From positions 806,001 to 870,000 of the forward strand of contig NC_026482.1 in the NCBI RefSeq assembly GCF_000328475.2: 64,000 nucleotides of DNA, written 5' to 3'. Each line of letters opens with the position of its first letter. The first letter of the stretch is position 1. Shown piece after piece: positions 20,778 through 32,723 of the stretch. Both the position numbers and the translations under genes were made by a program. Below the pieces are notes generated by a model, which saw only the letters and a program-made list of their open reading frames with translations, did not search any database and was not told the origin of the DNA. This stretch comes from Mycosarcoma maydis. Its lineage: Eukaryota > Basidiomycota > Ustilaginomycetes > Ustilaginales.

Positions 20778-21439
20778 ATGGTTGCAAACGACGATGCCAA
20801 ATCCAAAGACCGGAGTAAGCCCAACGATGACGTTGACCGAGGTATGTACTTCCACCTTACGCAAAGCCTCAGAGACTTCTAGCTGCGCAGAGCTGTTGCT
20901 GATTTCAGTTGGGCTTTTTCTGCCGTGTTCGACCTCCAACAGACCCCGTCGTCGACTTTAACGCTCTTTCGTCCGAGGTGGTGCAGTCTTACGTCTCCTT
21001 TTTCGATCTGGCCCGATCCTATCCGCCCATCGACACATCGCGCCAGGATACCAGATCTTCATCCAACGGTCGAAAGCGCAAAGGTCGCGCAGCTTCTCCC
21101 ACCATCGTCTCTTCGACTCGAAAGCGCAATGCTGCAGAGATGAGCACAGCCGAGACGGCTGCCGTGTTGGGAGTCAATGCACCCAAACCCAATGAAGACG
21201 AGATCGCATGTCCTCCCCACTTTTTCGATGCCGATGCAGCCACCAACTTCTTGAGTCAAGTCGCAACACAGCACCTTGCATCACAACCAGCACCCAAGGA
21301 GGGGGAAGTCGTGGTCGGATTCTTGTACAAGTGTCGTGCCAAAGGCGAGCTCAACAGACCATTGGCACATTACAGACTCAGCGATGCAGCGACGGAAAAG
21401 TCCGAGCCAACCGATGCTCTCACTCAGCGCACCAGGTAG
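20778..21439 (+). CDS. SAP30: SAP30/Sin3-binding-like protein, two exons
   Basis: The gene was reconstructed as join(20778..20841, 20943..21439), 186 residues. Exon 1 begins MVANDDAKSKDRSK and ends before GTATGT. A 101-bp intron ends at AACAG and the join keeps frame (DDVDR/DPVVDFNALSS). The nearer acceptor at 20908 would put the product out of frame. The first block, PVVDFNALSSEVVQSYVSFFDL, matches the Sin3-binding VDFxxL...LxxYxxxxxL pattern of SAP30. After a Ser/Arg/Lys insert, the last block (NFLSQVATQHLASQPAPKEG then EVVVGFLYKCRAK) matches its second half (xxVxxHFxxQxxxExxVxxxFLYxxK). SAP30 is a subunit of the Rpd3/Sin3 histone deacetylase complex. Assignment rests on pattern only, and the middle insert is longer than usual. 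Confidence 0.65.
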
Positions 21440-22278
21440 TAGCGCTCCACAATACCTCGATGCGCACTCACCTACACCATACCCTGCCGCATCACGGCCT
21501 GTCATTCCCGTTACCACTTGAGCTTCCGAAACAACTTGTTTGTATATCTCCCTGTATTCTACGTATCCTCTATTCGATTCTTTAACACGATGCAACATGC
21601 TTTTATTCGACGCTGGTCAATATGCATTTACCTGGCTGGAGAGCTCAAAGCTAGTGATTGGTGCATATGTGTAGGAGCCAGATGACAATCACGAATCCGA
21701 ATGGCTCAGTTTCGTCGAGTCTTCCGCGTCGCGACCCTGTCTCACGAGCGTGATGTCGCCCGATCGGCACCCAATCGAAATTCTCTCTCTAACAACAACA
21801 AGATCTTTCCACTCTCTTGTGTCGCTCTCTCGCGAAATCGGGTCTCAAGGAAAAGTCCGAAATGGAAAGGAATCTATCCGTGATCCACGAACCACTGACC
21901 ACTGACCACGAACCACGAACCACGATCTGCTTTCGCACCTGTTGGCGCGTTTCGGCACCAAACACAACTCGAATTCACGATTGCTCAATACTTTTTCTTG
22001 CTTCCTTCTCCACCTTGGCCCACTTCCCCTTTTGCTTAGTCCGACCGGCCCGGCATCGACACACGACCCACCTTCCTCTCCTCTCATACATATCGACAAG
22101 GAAGATCCTACCTGGTCTCTTCTGATCTGAAACGAGTCTGACCAGCTCAAGCTCGATTGGCTGCTCGCTCTACGTCCTTTTCCTTGCTATTCGCTGCATA
22201 CGCAATCTATCATTTGATAGCCTCCCTTGAATGGAAAGCACGCATCCTATTACTTGATCAAGCGCCTACATACTCAAC
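21440..22278. other. Intergenic region, promoter of the PHD gene
   Basis: A variant heptamer array (CCACGAA/CCACTGA units) lies at about 21884-21923, and a single CACGAAT site near 21687. CT-rich sequence precedes the next gene. No gene was recognised. Confidence 0.45.
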
Positions 22279-25200
22279 ATGCCCGCGCGCCGCTCGCTGG
22301 TTGCTGTAGCTGGTCCGTCGGCTCCAGCAGCGCTACCAGTGGTCGAGCTCCATCCCATCACACGGCGTCTTCGCAAAATGTGGAAGTTTGCCGCTGTCTG
22401 CCAATTCCTCTTCGTCTTTGACGAGGCTTTCGGAATGAGTGGCTTCGAGACAGAGACGCTCGAGGCTGACTTTGAAAACAGCGAATCCAACGTTGTTCCC
22501 GACCTTGTCAAGCGCCTACTCTATTCGCTGACTCTTGACCGTACCATAGATTTTGACAACTGGCAGCACCATCTCAGAGCCCAGTATAACCTCCGTGACG
22601 TCGAATCACACAGCCGCTTTGGAACGCCCGAACAGCCCGTCGAATGGGCGCAGCTTTCTCTCGAAGACAAGATCGCCACCCTCCATGACCTTTGTGAATG
22701 GCAGCTCATGGATCCAGAGAGGTTTCGCAAGCTTGTCAAGTCCGAAGAGGATGTCACAACCTGGAGAGTGTCGCCCATCGGCTGGGATGCCCATGACAAT
22801 GCCTACTGGCTTTTTGACGACAATCGCATCTGGATTCAACGTCCAGAACTCCTACCCGAGCGACCCGCCAAGTCCCGCCCGCCCGCCAAGAAAGGTTCCA
22901 AGCGCGCCAGAATGGAAGCAGCTGCCGCTAGGCGTGCTGCCTCGGCCTCGGGCGCCGAGAATCCTCCCTCAGCCTCAAAACCTGCTGGTACCAAGCGCAG
23001 TCGTCCTTCGGATGCGACACCAAGCTCGACGCCCTCCAAGCGAACACGGTCCTCGCTCGCCGACTCGGCCACCTCCACTCCATCGAGACCCCCGACGAGA
23101 CGCGCAACACGCACCTCTGCACGTTTTGCACCTCAAGCGGATCACGCCGTCACTACTCCTTCCAACGGTCGTGCTTCACGCTCAGCTGCTCCTTCATATT
23201 CGTCCGACTCGGAACTCAGTGAACCCCCAGAGACGATCCAAGACGATACCACTGGAAACTATCATGTCAACGGTGATGATGACGACAATGTCAAGATGAA
23301 CGATGCCGAGGAAGAGGATGTCAAGAAAGTGACAAACGAAAAAGAGGAAAGGCAGAACGGCATGGACGCCAAAGACGAAGACGAATGGGTCGAGTTTGAG
23401 GCTATCGTCGTTACCCGCCAGGAGTGGCTCGACTTCTCCAAGCGCTTCGCCAAGTCCAAAGACCCCAACGAAAAGAACCTGCACCAGTTCATCAACAACG
23501 AGATTCTGCAGCCAGTGCTCGAGGCACTGGATGAACTGGACCGTCAGCGCGCCTTGGAGCTAGCTCTCGCCAATCGAAAGCGCTCCAGCCGTATCGCCAT
23601 CAAGGAGTCGGAGCGCGAGGAGCGCGAGCGAGACCGCGAGGCTCGCGCCAGGATGGAAGAGAAGATGGCACTCATTCGAAAGGAGGAGGCGCAGAAACGC
23701 CACAAGGAAGAGGAGGAACAGCAAGCTCAGATCTCCAGGGAGACGCGACTACGCGAACGAGAAGAACGTTTGCGCGCACGCGAGCTCGAGCTCGAGACCA
23801 AAGCCATCCGCGAGGAGGAGGAGCGCGAGAGAAAAGAGAAACAGCGTCAGGATCGCATACGCAGACGCCAAGAGATCATCGCCAACGGCGGCATTCCGCC
23901 GCCTTCCAAGGAGTCCACGCCCTTGCTCGAGGACTCGTCGCTTGCCGCCAACGGAACTGTGGAAGAAGAGGAAGAAGAATGGGAGCTCAACTGCGAAGTA
24001 TGCGGCAAGGCTGCCATCAGCCCGCCCGACGAGGACAACGAGATCGTCTGCTGCGAGCAGTGCGGCGTCTGGCAGCATCTCAAGTGCTGGGATAGCTTTG
24101 ACAAACACATTCTCGGCCTAAAGAAGAAACGCGACTGGGAATCTGTCGACTTTTTCTGCTCCAAGTGCCACCCACCTCCTCCAGGCACTCCTGTTCCGCA
24201 ACCCGGCATCCTTTCGCGACGCGACAAGTCGAGTCCGCGCAGCAACAAACGCTCTAGTAACGGACCAGATTCTGCTTCGCCAAAGATGGGCGAGGGGTCC
24301 GCGCTCACCGGCAACGCCGATTCGCCACAGCAGAGCAAGCTCATACCTGGAAGCAAGCATGTCGACGCAATCGAAACGTCAGAAGCTGAACAGCCCGCTG
24401 CATCGATCGGTCAAGCAAGCAATGGTCTTGTCAAGCCGCCGACAATCCCTTCACAGTCATTGAGACTACCGACAGCTGGTGCACAGCCTGCCGAGACAGG
24501 CACTTTGGTTCCGTCCAGTGTCGCGACCAGACCCATGGCCGCCCAGACTGGTCTGGGACAGCTGCCACCTCCTTCAGCTTACGCTGCGCCAAACGGGGGC
24601 AACAACGCTACAGCCACTGTCGGTCGACCTCTGCTGCCATCCCCTCACATGGGCAGTGGTGCTGTTGGAGACGCTGTCAGTGTTGATACTGCGAATTCCG
24701 ACACACCCGCCAACGGAAGTGGTGCTGGTCTGACGTCCAAGAGCGTTCCAGGATTGGGCATGGGCCGACCTACGCAGGTGCCGACAATCAGCTCACCGCG
24801 TTCGCCTTCGTCTGGCGGCACTTCCTCCAGTCCAGGAGCCGCGATGCACGGCAATGGCGCCACTACCACGTCGCCGCGATCGCCGTCGTACGGAGCTACG
24901 CTGGCAAGTCCCGGCTTCCGTCGACCCTCGCAGCCGTCAGGCTCGTTCCCAATGCGACACACGCCCGCCAAATCACCGCTGTCGCGACCGTACGAGTCGA
25001 CAACGCTGCAGAACGGCGAGTCATCCACCAACGGCTTCAGCTTGGGACCACCACGAGCTTTGAGCCCATCTGCGAGTCGTGGAGCCTCGGGGCAGTTTGC
25101 CAGCCTGGGTGCAACGGCTCAGAGTCTGCAAGCTGCGTCTGCTGTGGCGGCTGGTTCAGGTGCAGCGCCCATGGATGCGTTCGGTAAAGTATTTGGTCAT

Positions 25201-25581
25201 GTGTTTGCACCGGTTTCTTCGGGAGCCGCAGTCTCGGGAGCCGCAGTTGTTGCGTTGCCGAACGCTGCTACGGCCGAGCCTACACCCACGGGCTCGCTTT
25301 CGGGCCCTCGTGTCCATGTTGCAGGCGGTGCCGGCGAAAGTGCTCAGGGAGATGCTGCGTGCACGGTTGAACTTGGTGCTGCTCCATCGTCGAGTGATGT
25401 TGCGAATGGCAACGGCGCGAAACGAGCTGGCGTCGCAGCTGCGCATGCGTTGCGCACGCTGGAACGTGGCCATCCTTCGTTGTCGCCAATAGCAGGCGAA
25501 AAGAACGAGCAGAAACACGACGGTTCTGCTGCCAAGGTCCAGGTCGTCGAACTTGCACCGACGCACATCGAGAATCCTTGA
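22279..25581 (+). CDS. PHD-finger chromatin protein with WHIM/DDT-like N-terminus
   Basis: This is an 1100-residue nuclear protein in one exon. Residues about 10-120 are helical and resemble a DDT region (RRLRKMWKFAAVCQFLFVFDEAF). Around 155-190, WRVSPIGWDAHDNAYWLFDD resembles a WHIM3/WSD motif, which in ISWI partner proteins helps position nucleosomes. A basic Ser-rich linker and an Arg/Glu coiled coil (about 430-540) follow. The PHD finger lies at about 567-635: CEVCGK...DNEIVCCEQCGVWQHLKCW...FFCSKCH, a C4HC3 arrangement with an aromatic Trp that usually contacts methylated H3K4. The last 450 residues are low-complexity. It is probably a histone reader in a remodelling complex of RSF1/CECR2 type. 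The exact complex is inference. Confidence 0.85.
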   Translation: MPARRSLVAVAGPSAPAALPVVELHPITRRLRKMWKFAAVCQFLFVFDEAFGMSGFETETLEADFENSESNVVPDLVKRLLYSLTLDRTIDFDNWQHHLRAQYNLRDVESHSRFGTPEQPVEWAQLSLEDKIATLHDLCEWQLMDPERFRKLVKSEEDVTTWRVSPIGWDAHDNAYWLFDDNRIWIQRPELLPERPAKSRPPAKKGSKRARMEAAAARRAASASGAENPPSASKPAGTKRSRPSDATPSSTPSKRTRSSLADSATSTPSRPPTRRATRTSARFAPQADHAVTTPSNGRASRSAAPSYSSDSELSEPPETIQDDTTGNYHVNGDDDDNVKMNDAEEEDVKKVTNEKEERQNGMDAKDEDEWVEFEAIVVTRQEWLDFSKRFAKSKDPNEKNLHQFINNEILQPVLEALDELDRQRALELALANRKRSSRIAIKESEREERERDREARARMEEKMALIRKEEAQKRHKEEEEQQAQISRETRLREREERLRARELELETKAIREEEERERKEKQRQDRIRRRQEIIANGGIPPPSKESTPLLEDSSLAANGTVEEEEEEWELNCEVCGKAAISPPDEDNEIVCCEQCGVWQHLKCWDSFDKHILGLKKKRDWESVDFFCSKCHPPPPGTPVPQPGILSRRDKSSPRSNKRSSNGPDSASPKMGEGSALTGNADSPQQSKLIPGSKHVDAIETSEAEQPAASIGQASNGLVKPPTIPSQSLRLPTAGAQPAETGTLVPSSVATRPMAAQTGLGQLPPPSAYAAPNGGNNATATVGRPLLPSPHMGSGAVGDAVSVDTANSDTPANGSGAGLTSKSVPGLGMGRPTQVPTISSPRSPSSGGTSSSPGAAMHGNGATTTSPRSPSYGATLASPGFRRPSQPSGSFPMRHTPAKSPLSRPYESTTLQNGESSTNGFSLGPPRALSPSASRGASGQFASLGATAQSLQAASAVAAGSGAAPMDAFGKVFGHVFAPVSSGAAVSGAAVVALPNAATAEPTPTGSLSGPRVHVAGGAGESAQGDAACTVELGAAPSSSDVANGNGAKRAGVAAAHALRTLERGHPSLSPIAGEKNEQKHDGSAAKVQVVELAPTHIENP

Positions 25582-26549
25582 GCCACGCTTGTTTCTTTTG
25601 GATTTCCAACTCTTTCGTCGCAATGGCTGTATTCGTACTGTGCTGACATTCACGATTCTTGGCAAATCTGAGCGCTCCGGGAGGTGTGTGAAAACGTTCG
25701 CTGGTTGCAAGGCGTGGTATGGCCGACGACTGGATGGGAAGGCGGGTCCGATGTCTGGCTTTCGCGTGCGATTCAGAAAACATCCGACAGGAGCACGACT
25801 CGTAGCGCGAAACCAACTTTGGTATCGCCTAGCAAGGTTAGACTGTACGAATCGCGACTGAATCGAAGATCGTCTTCACCCGCTGATACTTTTTGCGGGT
25901 TCGGGGATTAGCTTTGGCACATGACTTGGCCAAGTCGAGAGCGACCGCCGCATCTACGTTATAAAGCGTTGCAACAGCGTATCACCGCAACCGACTGTCT
26001 CTGTCTAGGCCGTAGTCACGAGTCAACGTCTCGAACATCTGGGTTCGTCTGTGCGCCTTTCCAGTGCACTTGCTGCTCTTGTATGGTATGATCGACCTCG
26101 AGCAACACCGTGCAGAAGCACCATCAGAATCACGAACCGCCCATGGTTGCAGATGAATCAGCCACCCCAGCCGCCGTCACTTGCCCATGTGCTCGCGCGC
26201 ACAAACGCCTCCCGCGTTTCGCGACCGCGTTCGCCTTGCCTGTTTGTGGTGCCGTATGCATTTTCGATAACCACGTTCAGCCATTCACATTTTCATAACG
26301 ATCACGAATCACGAATCTCATGAATCGTGGATGCTGAAAGGAAGCGTGAAGTACAGTGCCACGGTCCCAGTTTCGTCGCCTTTGTGAAGCCTATTATCTG
26401 CTTTGACACAGTGACCGTATTTTAGACACGTTTTTATCAATTTGAATCTGATGGTAGTACTCATCATAATTGTGAGCTTGGCCGCCTGTGATCACAACAA
26501 GATGAAACGTTGATTTCCACATGTTGAGTTACTATGATACATGATTAAT
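25582..26549. other. Intergenic region left of the transposon fossil
   Basis: A CACGAAT patch lies at 26300-26332 and the region turns AT-rich from about 26380. No gene, and no terminal inverted repeat that I could pair with the other side of the element. Confidence 0.4.
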
Positions 26550-28380
26550 GAACAGAAATCAATGCTTGCAATGTGAGAAGCTTGCTACTGGAGCTGTGTC
26601 AAAGAATCCAAAGCCGCCAGCGTCGTCATTGCTGATTGCGCTGAGAGGCTCGCCATCGTCCAGCTCACCCAAGAAGGTATGCATTGCGGGTGGAGGTGGA
26701 GTCATTGCTGATTCCAAAACACCATCATCGCTATCGTCAGACCTGTTGTTGCAAACAGCAGCTGTGGCTGCAGGAGGTGCCGTGTGCTCCGCCGCTTTAT
26801 CCTGGTGGTTTCCCCGCCTCTTGCTTGCCTTGGATGGACCTTTTGCCACCAACTCCCGTTCTGCATATTCTCGGGTGACCATGCCGTCTTTGGCAGCACA
26901 ATTGGATCACCCTTTGCCACCTTGCGTCACACCAACTCAGCTATTTTACTCTTTGCCTCCTGTTGAGCTCGGAGCATGGCATTTTCGGCCTCCAGCAAAG
27001 CAATGCAAGCGCGGAATCTTCTCGTTGGCTTCTAGAACTGACCGTCGGAGCTTTCGTGCTTCCCGAGCGTTGGGTTTCTGCCGGTAGGCATCAATGGTGT
27101 CATTGAATGCCGAGGCTGATCGTGAGACAGCAAGTTCCTGCAACGGCATTCTGGAAACTTCCATTGACGACGTGGAACCATCGGTCAGACGGCGTAGAAC
27201 CTTCTCTGGACTTGGGTCAACCGTGATACCAGAGTCTGAGAATGCTTTTCGGGCTGCCGACTGTGTGAAGACCTGCGCGCGTGCCTGAACGTAGAAGGCT
27301 CCAAACCGTGCTTTGTCGATAACTACACCTACGTCTTCTGCCGCATGACTGACCAAACGCCGGTATGCCGAACTGGGCGGACCAAAGATAGAAACATATA
27401 GCGGTTGCATCACATGCGAGGCGTGTGGTGGCAGCACGTATGGAATGATACGGTGCGACCACAGCACATCGCAAGCCGCCTGACTTGGGTGTGACCGATG
27501 GCCGTCAATGATGAGCAGACGCCAATCCGATGGCGTCGACGGCCGTGTGCTGGGTTCGAACATATTTTCCAGCCATTCGACAGCAAGCTCGCTTCGCTAT
27601 TGACCCTCCCGGAATCCGAATTTGAGAAGTGCCAAGAAGCCGGGATGCCATTCATGCGACACTGCTCACCAGCAGTGTGGCGTTTGCCCTTTGTAATGAT
27701 GAGCGGCGGTAGAACCTGGCCGCCACTTGCAATGCATTCAATGACAGTGACCGACTCTCGGGTTCCTGGCTGCGCCGTAAACCGAGGTGCCAGATCACCA
27801 GTAGGTACAATGACCCGCTCGCTAGCATCCAGACCAAACATGAAGCCGGTCTCGTCCATGTTGAACACGTTTGTTGACGCCATGCTGTACTCACGCATGA
27901 TATCGCCGAGACCATCAAACCATTGGCGTACGACCTCCTCTGTTGCTCTCGTGAGCCGTGCATTGTCAAGACAGCGAGACCAATGTGAGCGAATTGAGGG
28001 GTGCCGCAGCAGGAAGCCCTACAGCCAATTGCGCCCAACGTCAACAGGCCCTATCTGACGAATGCCACGTTTGACAGTGTTGGCGTATTGTCGAATCAGC
28101 GCTGGCGTCAGAGCGAACCCGCTGCGGGCACAACGCCTGATATACTCAACAAGCGCGCTCTCGGCAGCCGGTGTAAGCGCCTGCATGCCTGTATGGCCGT
28201 CTTTTTTTTGGTATGACGTCGTTTCATCCGTTCGCGCAGTGTCGCTTCCGGGATGTTGTTGGCCGCAGCTGCCTTTCGGAGGCTGTCATGGAGCCGATTG
28301 CTGAGCTCGGCGGCAGCTAGCTGCAGGCGAGCCTCCTGTTCTTGGCGGGTAGCGGCCCTTTCCGATCTAGAAGCTACAGA
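26550..28380 (-). mobile_element. Decayed pogo/Fot1-type DNA transposon
   Basis: This is the body of a Tc1/mariner-superfamily (pogo branch, DDE_1) element, readable only on the minus strand across several frames. Terminal inverted repeats and the TA target duplication were not found, so the ends given are those of the readable coding remnant. Confidence 0.8.
26550..28380 (-). pseudogene. Pogo-family transposase pseudogene
   Basis: Parts appear in the expected order. A psq-type helix-turn-helix (SLRKAAAANNIPEATLRERM) lies near 28270. A CENP-B/Tc5-type helix block (ALVEYIRRCARSGFALTPAL) lies near 28130. The DDE domain follows with NMDETGFMFGLD (27880-27840), then LLIIDGHRSH near 27510 and MQPLYVSIFGPP near 27400. 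A coiled tail (ALLEAENAMLRAQQEAKSK) lies near 26980. Damage is extensive. There is a frame slip at the T8 run 28202-28209, a TAG codon at 28019-28021, a slip near 27598, another near 27003, and no start codon in frame. The third catalytic acid, normally Asp in QPLD, reads Tyr. It cannot encode active enzyme. Confidence 0.85.
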
Positions 28381-29089
28381 TCATTTTGAGAAGAGGTTTT
28401 GTGTCATCCATGCGTGTTGAAAGTGGTCAAAACAAGTTTCTATTTGTGGTTCAGGCTGCTGAGGTGGTGGATGCGGTGTTGGTGTTGGTGGCAAGATCCA
28501 GAATGGGGTTTGGTAAAACTCAAGGAGGATGTGAGCTCAGGGTCCAAGATCACGCGGCCCGGCCCTCACTCGATCAGATTCGTGATTGGAGGAATTCCGA
28601 ATTTCGACACTCGCGTCGCACATACGAATATGTCGGGGATACAGTCACTCACAACGTTACTTTACCTCAAAGCAGACGTCAGGACGTAAGGAGACGTGAG
28701 CTGTGTGTTACTTGAGCAAAACTCTCCTGAGATAGTCGGTGGGCAACCAACAAAGTTTTGAGCTGGGACAAATTCTACTTGTTTGCCACTCATGACTGAT
28801 ACGCCTCACACCCACAGTCTACTATCTGAGCTTCGGTGAGTCAGAGCTAAATTCTAGAGTAAAGATAGTCAGACAACAAGCTTTTATGAAACACAGACGC
28901 TTGGGGGGAGCCAATCACGAATGATCGAGACGCATTCGCATTCAAATCATTTTTAAGCGTACCACAAGCTGAGATGTGAGTTGAGCGGCAAATAGGCACA
29001 CAGGCTGGGTGGTTATGGTAATGGTTATCCCAGTCGATCCGACCGTATCGGCAGGTGTTCCGACATGAAGCGGCCGAAGTACCTGTAGC

Positions 29090-29125
29090 TAAGCTCTGCT
29101 CTAAGCTCTGCTCTAAGCTCTGCTC
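29090..29125. repeat. 12-bp tandem repeat, three copies
   Basis: Three perfect consecutive copies of TAAGCTCTGCTC lie in the gene-poor region. Confidence 0.9.
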
Positions 29126-31215
29126 TTGGAAAAGGCCCGGAATTCTGAGACGGCTGAGGAAACCCTTTGAGGGCGTCTGCTCACTCAGCCAGCACTTCTA
29201 GGCCCTGGCCCTTTGTCCAATCGAGGCCTCGAATCTGCTCTCTCGCTTAACATGCAGTCGAAGCCTCGATACAGGATCGTTTGCTCAGCGCTTATCTGAC
29301 ACGCCGCCTACCAAGTGAAAAGCACCTCTGTCCAAGGTCAACGGATGATGGTTTTGTAGTGTAGCGCCACAGGAAGAAATCACGAGTGCTGAGTCAGAGC
29401 CAAGGCCAATCGCGTGTTACACTTCGATCTTGACGGAATTGCAAAGCCCATTGTCACCCGCCCTTGGCGTGGTTGCTCTACTCTGCCGTAGTCGCACACA
29501 CCGCTACAAGCGCCTCAGCCGAAACCAAGTCGGTCGATTCAGAGCGTTGCAAGGTGGAAGAATCTGGCGTTGACGCTTGACGCTCAAAAGGTGGCGGGAA
29601 AACGAAGCAACAGTCGCGTTTCGTTGTATTGTCTGTCGCCATTCAACTCGCGATCAGGACCGGTTAGTCATGCCGACATGCTTTGTGGGCAAGAAGAAAA
29701 CCACTGCCAAGACAAGGGGGCACGGGCGACGGAAGGTGACAAGCATCCGAAACCCCTTTATTTTTTTTCACAACAAATTACGTACTGTATTTGTGATTGT
29801 GGTGGATGGTAGATTTATGCGGAAGCAGCCACCCGAATCCCTTGCTCGGGCGATAGTGCAAAGTTGAACAGCAACACAATAGTCACCGTCTACCCACTCA
29901 CACGACCGAATGCCGAGCACATGGTACACTCTGTGACTGCAATCACCATCCATCCAAATTGCAAAAGCGATCTGAACAGAGCGAAATGAAGCGCCAGCAA
30001 ATCGCGCATCGGTCATGCGAGGTCACGCGCCTGAGGGCGTAGTTGGCGTTTCACTGGACTGCGGCGTCAAGCTTGTGATGTTGTAGTTCAGATTCGTGTG
30101 AGCTCCTGATCGCCCTCCGTCATTTGTCGACCCACCGATGACGGCACTCAAACGTAACGTGTGTGTGAGGAGAAAAACAAGCGTAGAGTAGGGCATTTGC
30201 CAGTTGACTAGACAACATGGTTTGTTTACTCTGCCACGGCTGGTGCGCCCAAATGGATAGCCGCTAAAAAGTGAGTGTTCACAGTCCAGATCGGCCAGAG
30301 AAAGAGATCTGCTGAACTGTGTGGCAACAACTATGTTGCTTCAGCTTGAGCTAGGAAGAAGGTCACAGCAGCCAGCAGACCACGTTGATACGTCGTGCAT
30401 ATCCTTGGCTTCTCACTGAGCGCCGGATTCCCTTCCGAAGAACTCAGATTCAATGAATCACTGATACACACATGCACCCTTGGTGACTGCGTCTTGGCTC
30501 GAACGGGGTAGACATGACCATGCGGTTGGATTTCATCACGAGGAAGAGAAGCGTGAATCTTGCTTCTAATTGAAAGACCATGGAAGATAAAAGCAAGGTA
30601 AGAAAGAGACGTAGCGTGAGAGCGTGGCGTTGATAGTATTTGATTACCAACAGGGCACCCCACAATCGGAAGCCATTGGATCGTGGGAGACGAGATGGAT
30701 GGAGAAAGATGAAACAGGGTTCGCACTGCTATCGTCCATCATCGCCAGCTTGACGCTTCACAAGCCAACTCTCCTCGAAAGGCTTACGGAAGTCAAACTG
30801 AGAGCCAAGTCACCCGTTTGTGTCCAGCTGAACTGTCGTACACGAAGTAGGCGCGCTTTTCATGCAGTGTGAGTGGAAGCGGTTGTGTTGCTAACTTAAC
30901 TTGCAGTGCTGGACAGAGGCAGATAGAATTGGGAAGCAGCTTTCTAGCCGAACTGTCAAACAGCTCAGAAAAGGACAAGCCGTTTTCAGGTCGTGCTGGA
31001 GAGCTGCACGGGAGAAATAGCGAGTTGCGCTGAAGTCCGTAAGCTGCGACGTCAAATATTAACGATTTCGACATCATCATTCGAGATTCTCAGTGCAGTC
31101 TTCATACTCGTTTTCTCCTGCCAAGGCCGGGCTAGTTCGTTCCGGCTAACTCAGCGTAATGTCGCTGTGAGAATCGTTAAGGTTGGTGGTCTGCATGTGA
31201 TGAAAACGAGAAAGC

Positions 31216-31267
31216 GAAACAGAAACAGAAACAAAAACAAAAACAAAAACAAAAACAAAAACAAAAT
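31216..31267. repeat. (ACAAAA)n microsatellite
   Basis: ACAGAA units pass into about six ACAAAA units on the + strand, a simple slippage repeat. Confidence 0.9.
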
Positions 31268-32327
31268 CCACAAGAAAAAAGGACAAGCTAGAGAACCCAC
31301 CAAACATTTCGCCACTGGTGCGAGTTCCGAGGGCTGTAACAGCAGAAAGTGTGGGTCAGCTGCCTCTCGCAATTTCTGATGTGACCAATGGCTCCGGCAA
31401 CGAGCCGATGACATCCTCGTCCCGCGCTCCACGTTTTGCTACTGTATCCGTCTCTTCCCGTTTGCTCCCACCGCCTGACTTGAGCTCGTCATTCCGCACT
31501 TCGGATATCGCCTTGATGTGATGCGGGTGGCGCTCACCTTGGCCTTTTTCATATCACGCCCCTGAGAAATTCCTTGCTCTCCTCTGGGATTCAGGACCAG
31601 TGTCAGCGTCATATGCACGATGGTTGTGTGGTTTATGGGCCGGCGTCTTATCTTTGTTTCTCTGCCTCTGCGCTCGGTCTCTTTCTCCGCCTTCGCCGGC
31701 AAGTTGCGTCGTTTCTCCATGCCTTGTGCCTGACGAGCCCCCCCTTTTTTTGGTTGCCTCGCTGGGTGAGACTTCATTTCAACCTTGTCTCGTCGAGTCT
31801 ACGATGCCGAGTTTTCTCTGTAGCCTACCTCTCAGCCTGCTGCAAATCCTGCTGCCGATCTCTCTGTGAGGGCGCGCAGGTGCAGCATCGGATGCATGAC
31901 GGGATCGTTGTGATTGCATTTGTGACTGTAATCTAGCCTTGCCCATAATCCTGACTCTGTGCCAATTGTGATTTGTGATTCGTGATTGTAGCAAGGGCAA
32001 CCCTCCAGCCACCTTTCCAACGATCCGATCTTTTTTTTTTTTGTCTTGTTTTTTCCTTTGAAGGTGGTAGGGTTTTCTGTATGTGAGATGACTGCTCTTC
32101 TCAGCTTGGAAGAAATTTGACTTGGCTTAACTTACTGTGCAGTTGCATCGTTACGTGCAGCTAAAGCTGGTCAAGCACGGCAAATCTGGCCCTGCAACGC
32201 TGAATACGCAACTGTCACACTTTCAAGAAAGTGGGAACTGTAAAAGTCAAGCCAGTGTGTGGGCGATTGGCCAAGTCGTCGCTAGAGTGCAAGTCACCAA
32301 GCTGGCTCGAAGAACATTTCGGCAAAG

Positions 32328-32335
32328 GATATATA
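32328..32335 (+). promoter_or_regulatory. Possible TATA box
   Basis: GGATATATA lies about 390 bp upstream of the ATG at 32724, followed by CT-rich sequence. No transcription start is known. It is suggestive only. Confidence 0.25.
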
Positions 32336-32723
32336 CGAGACCCTTTTCCACTTTGAGCCCCCTTGTGTAAGGAATCTCAGCCAGTCACACCACCATCCAC
32401 GTCAACAAACGTCGTCAAAGAAAAGCTTCTTCGCTCGCAACCTCCCTCTCACTCTTGCTTGTTGCTCTTGGTGCTTCATTGCTCTTCATTCACTGTAGCT
32501 TTTTGATTTGTCCTTCCTGAACGACATCGGCTTCGCATCTCTTCTCGTATAGGCGTTTCCACTAGCCTCACCTTTTCTCGCTTCACAACTGCTTCCTCTG
32601 GCATTTGTCGTGCGAAAGTCATCTTCGATAATTGTTTCGAAACAAGGTCACCGGCCGGCACCTAGCTGCTACTTCTACAGCCTCAACTACTTACGCTCGA
32701 GCCTTGGCCTATTTCACTCCAAC

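Larger units (their letters stand above)
28381..32723. other. Gene-poor 4.3 kb region
   Basis: No ORF here shows a domain or a convincing start. It contains a 12-bp tandem repeat (29090-29125), an ACAAAA microsatellite (31216-31267), a heptamer patch near 31966-31990 and a T-rich tract near 32031-32055. The right end is the promoter of the gene at 32724. A minus-strand ORF at 31439-31777 is Arg/Lys-rich but unsupported. Confidence 0.5.

Noticed and set aside
31439..31777. 112-codon Arg/Lys-rich minus-strand ORF
   Set aside because: Its composition follows from CT-rich DNA, and no family or splice support was seen.
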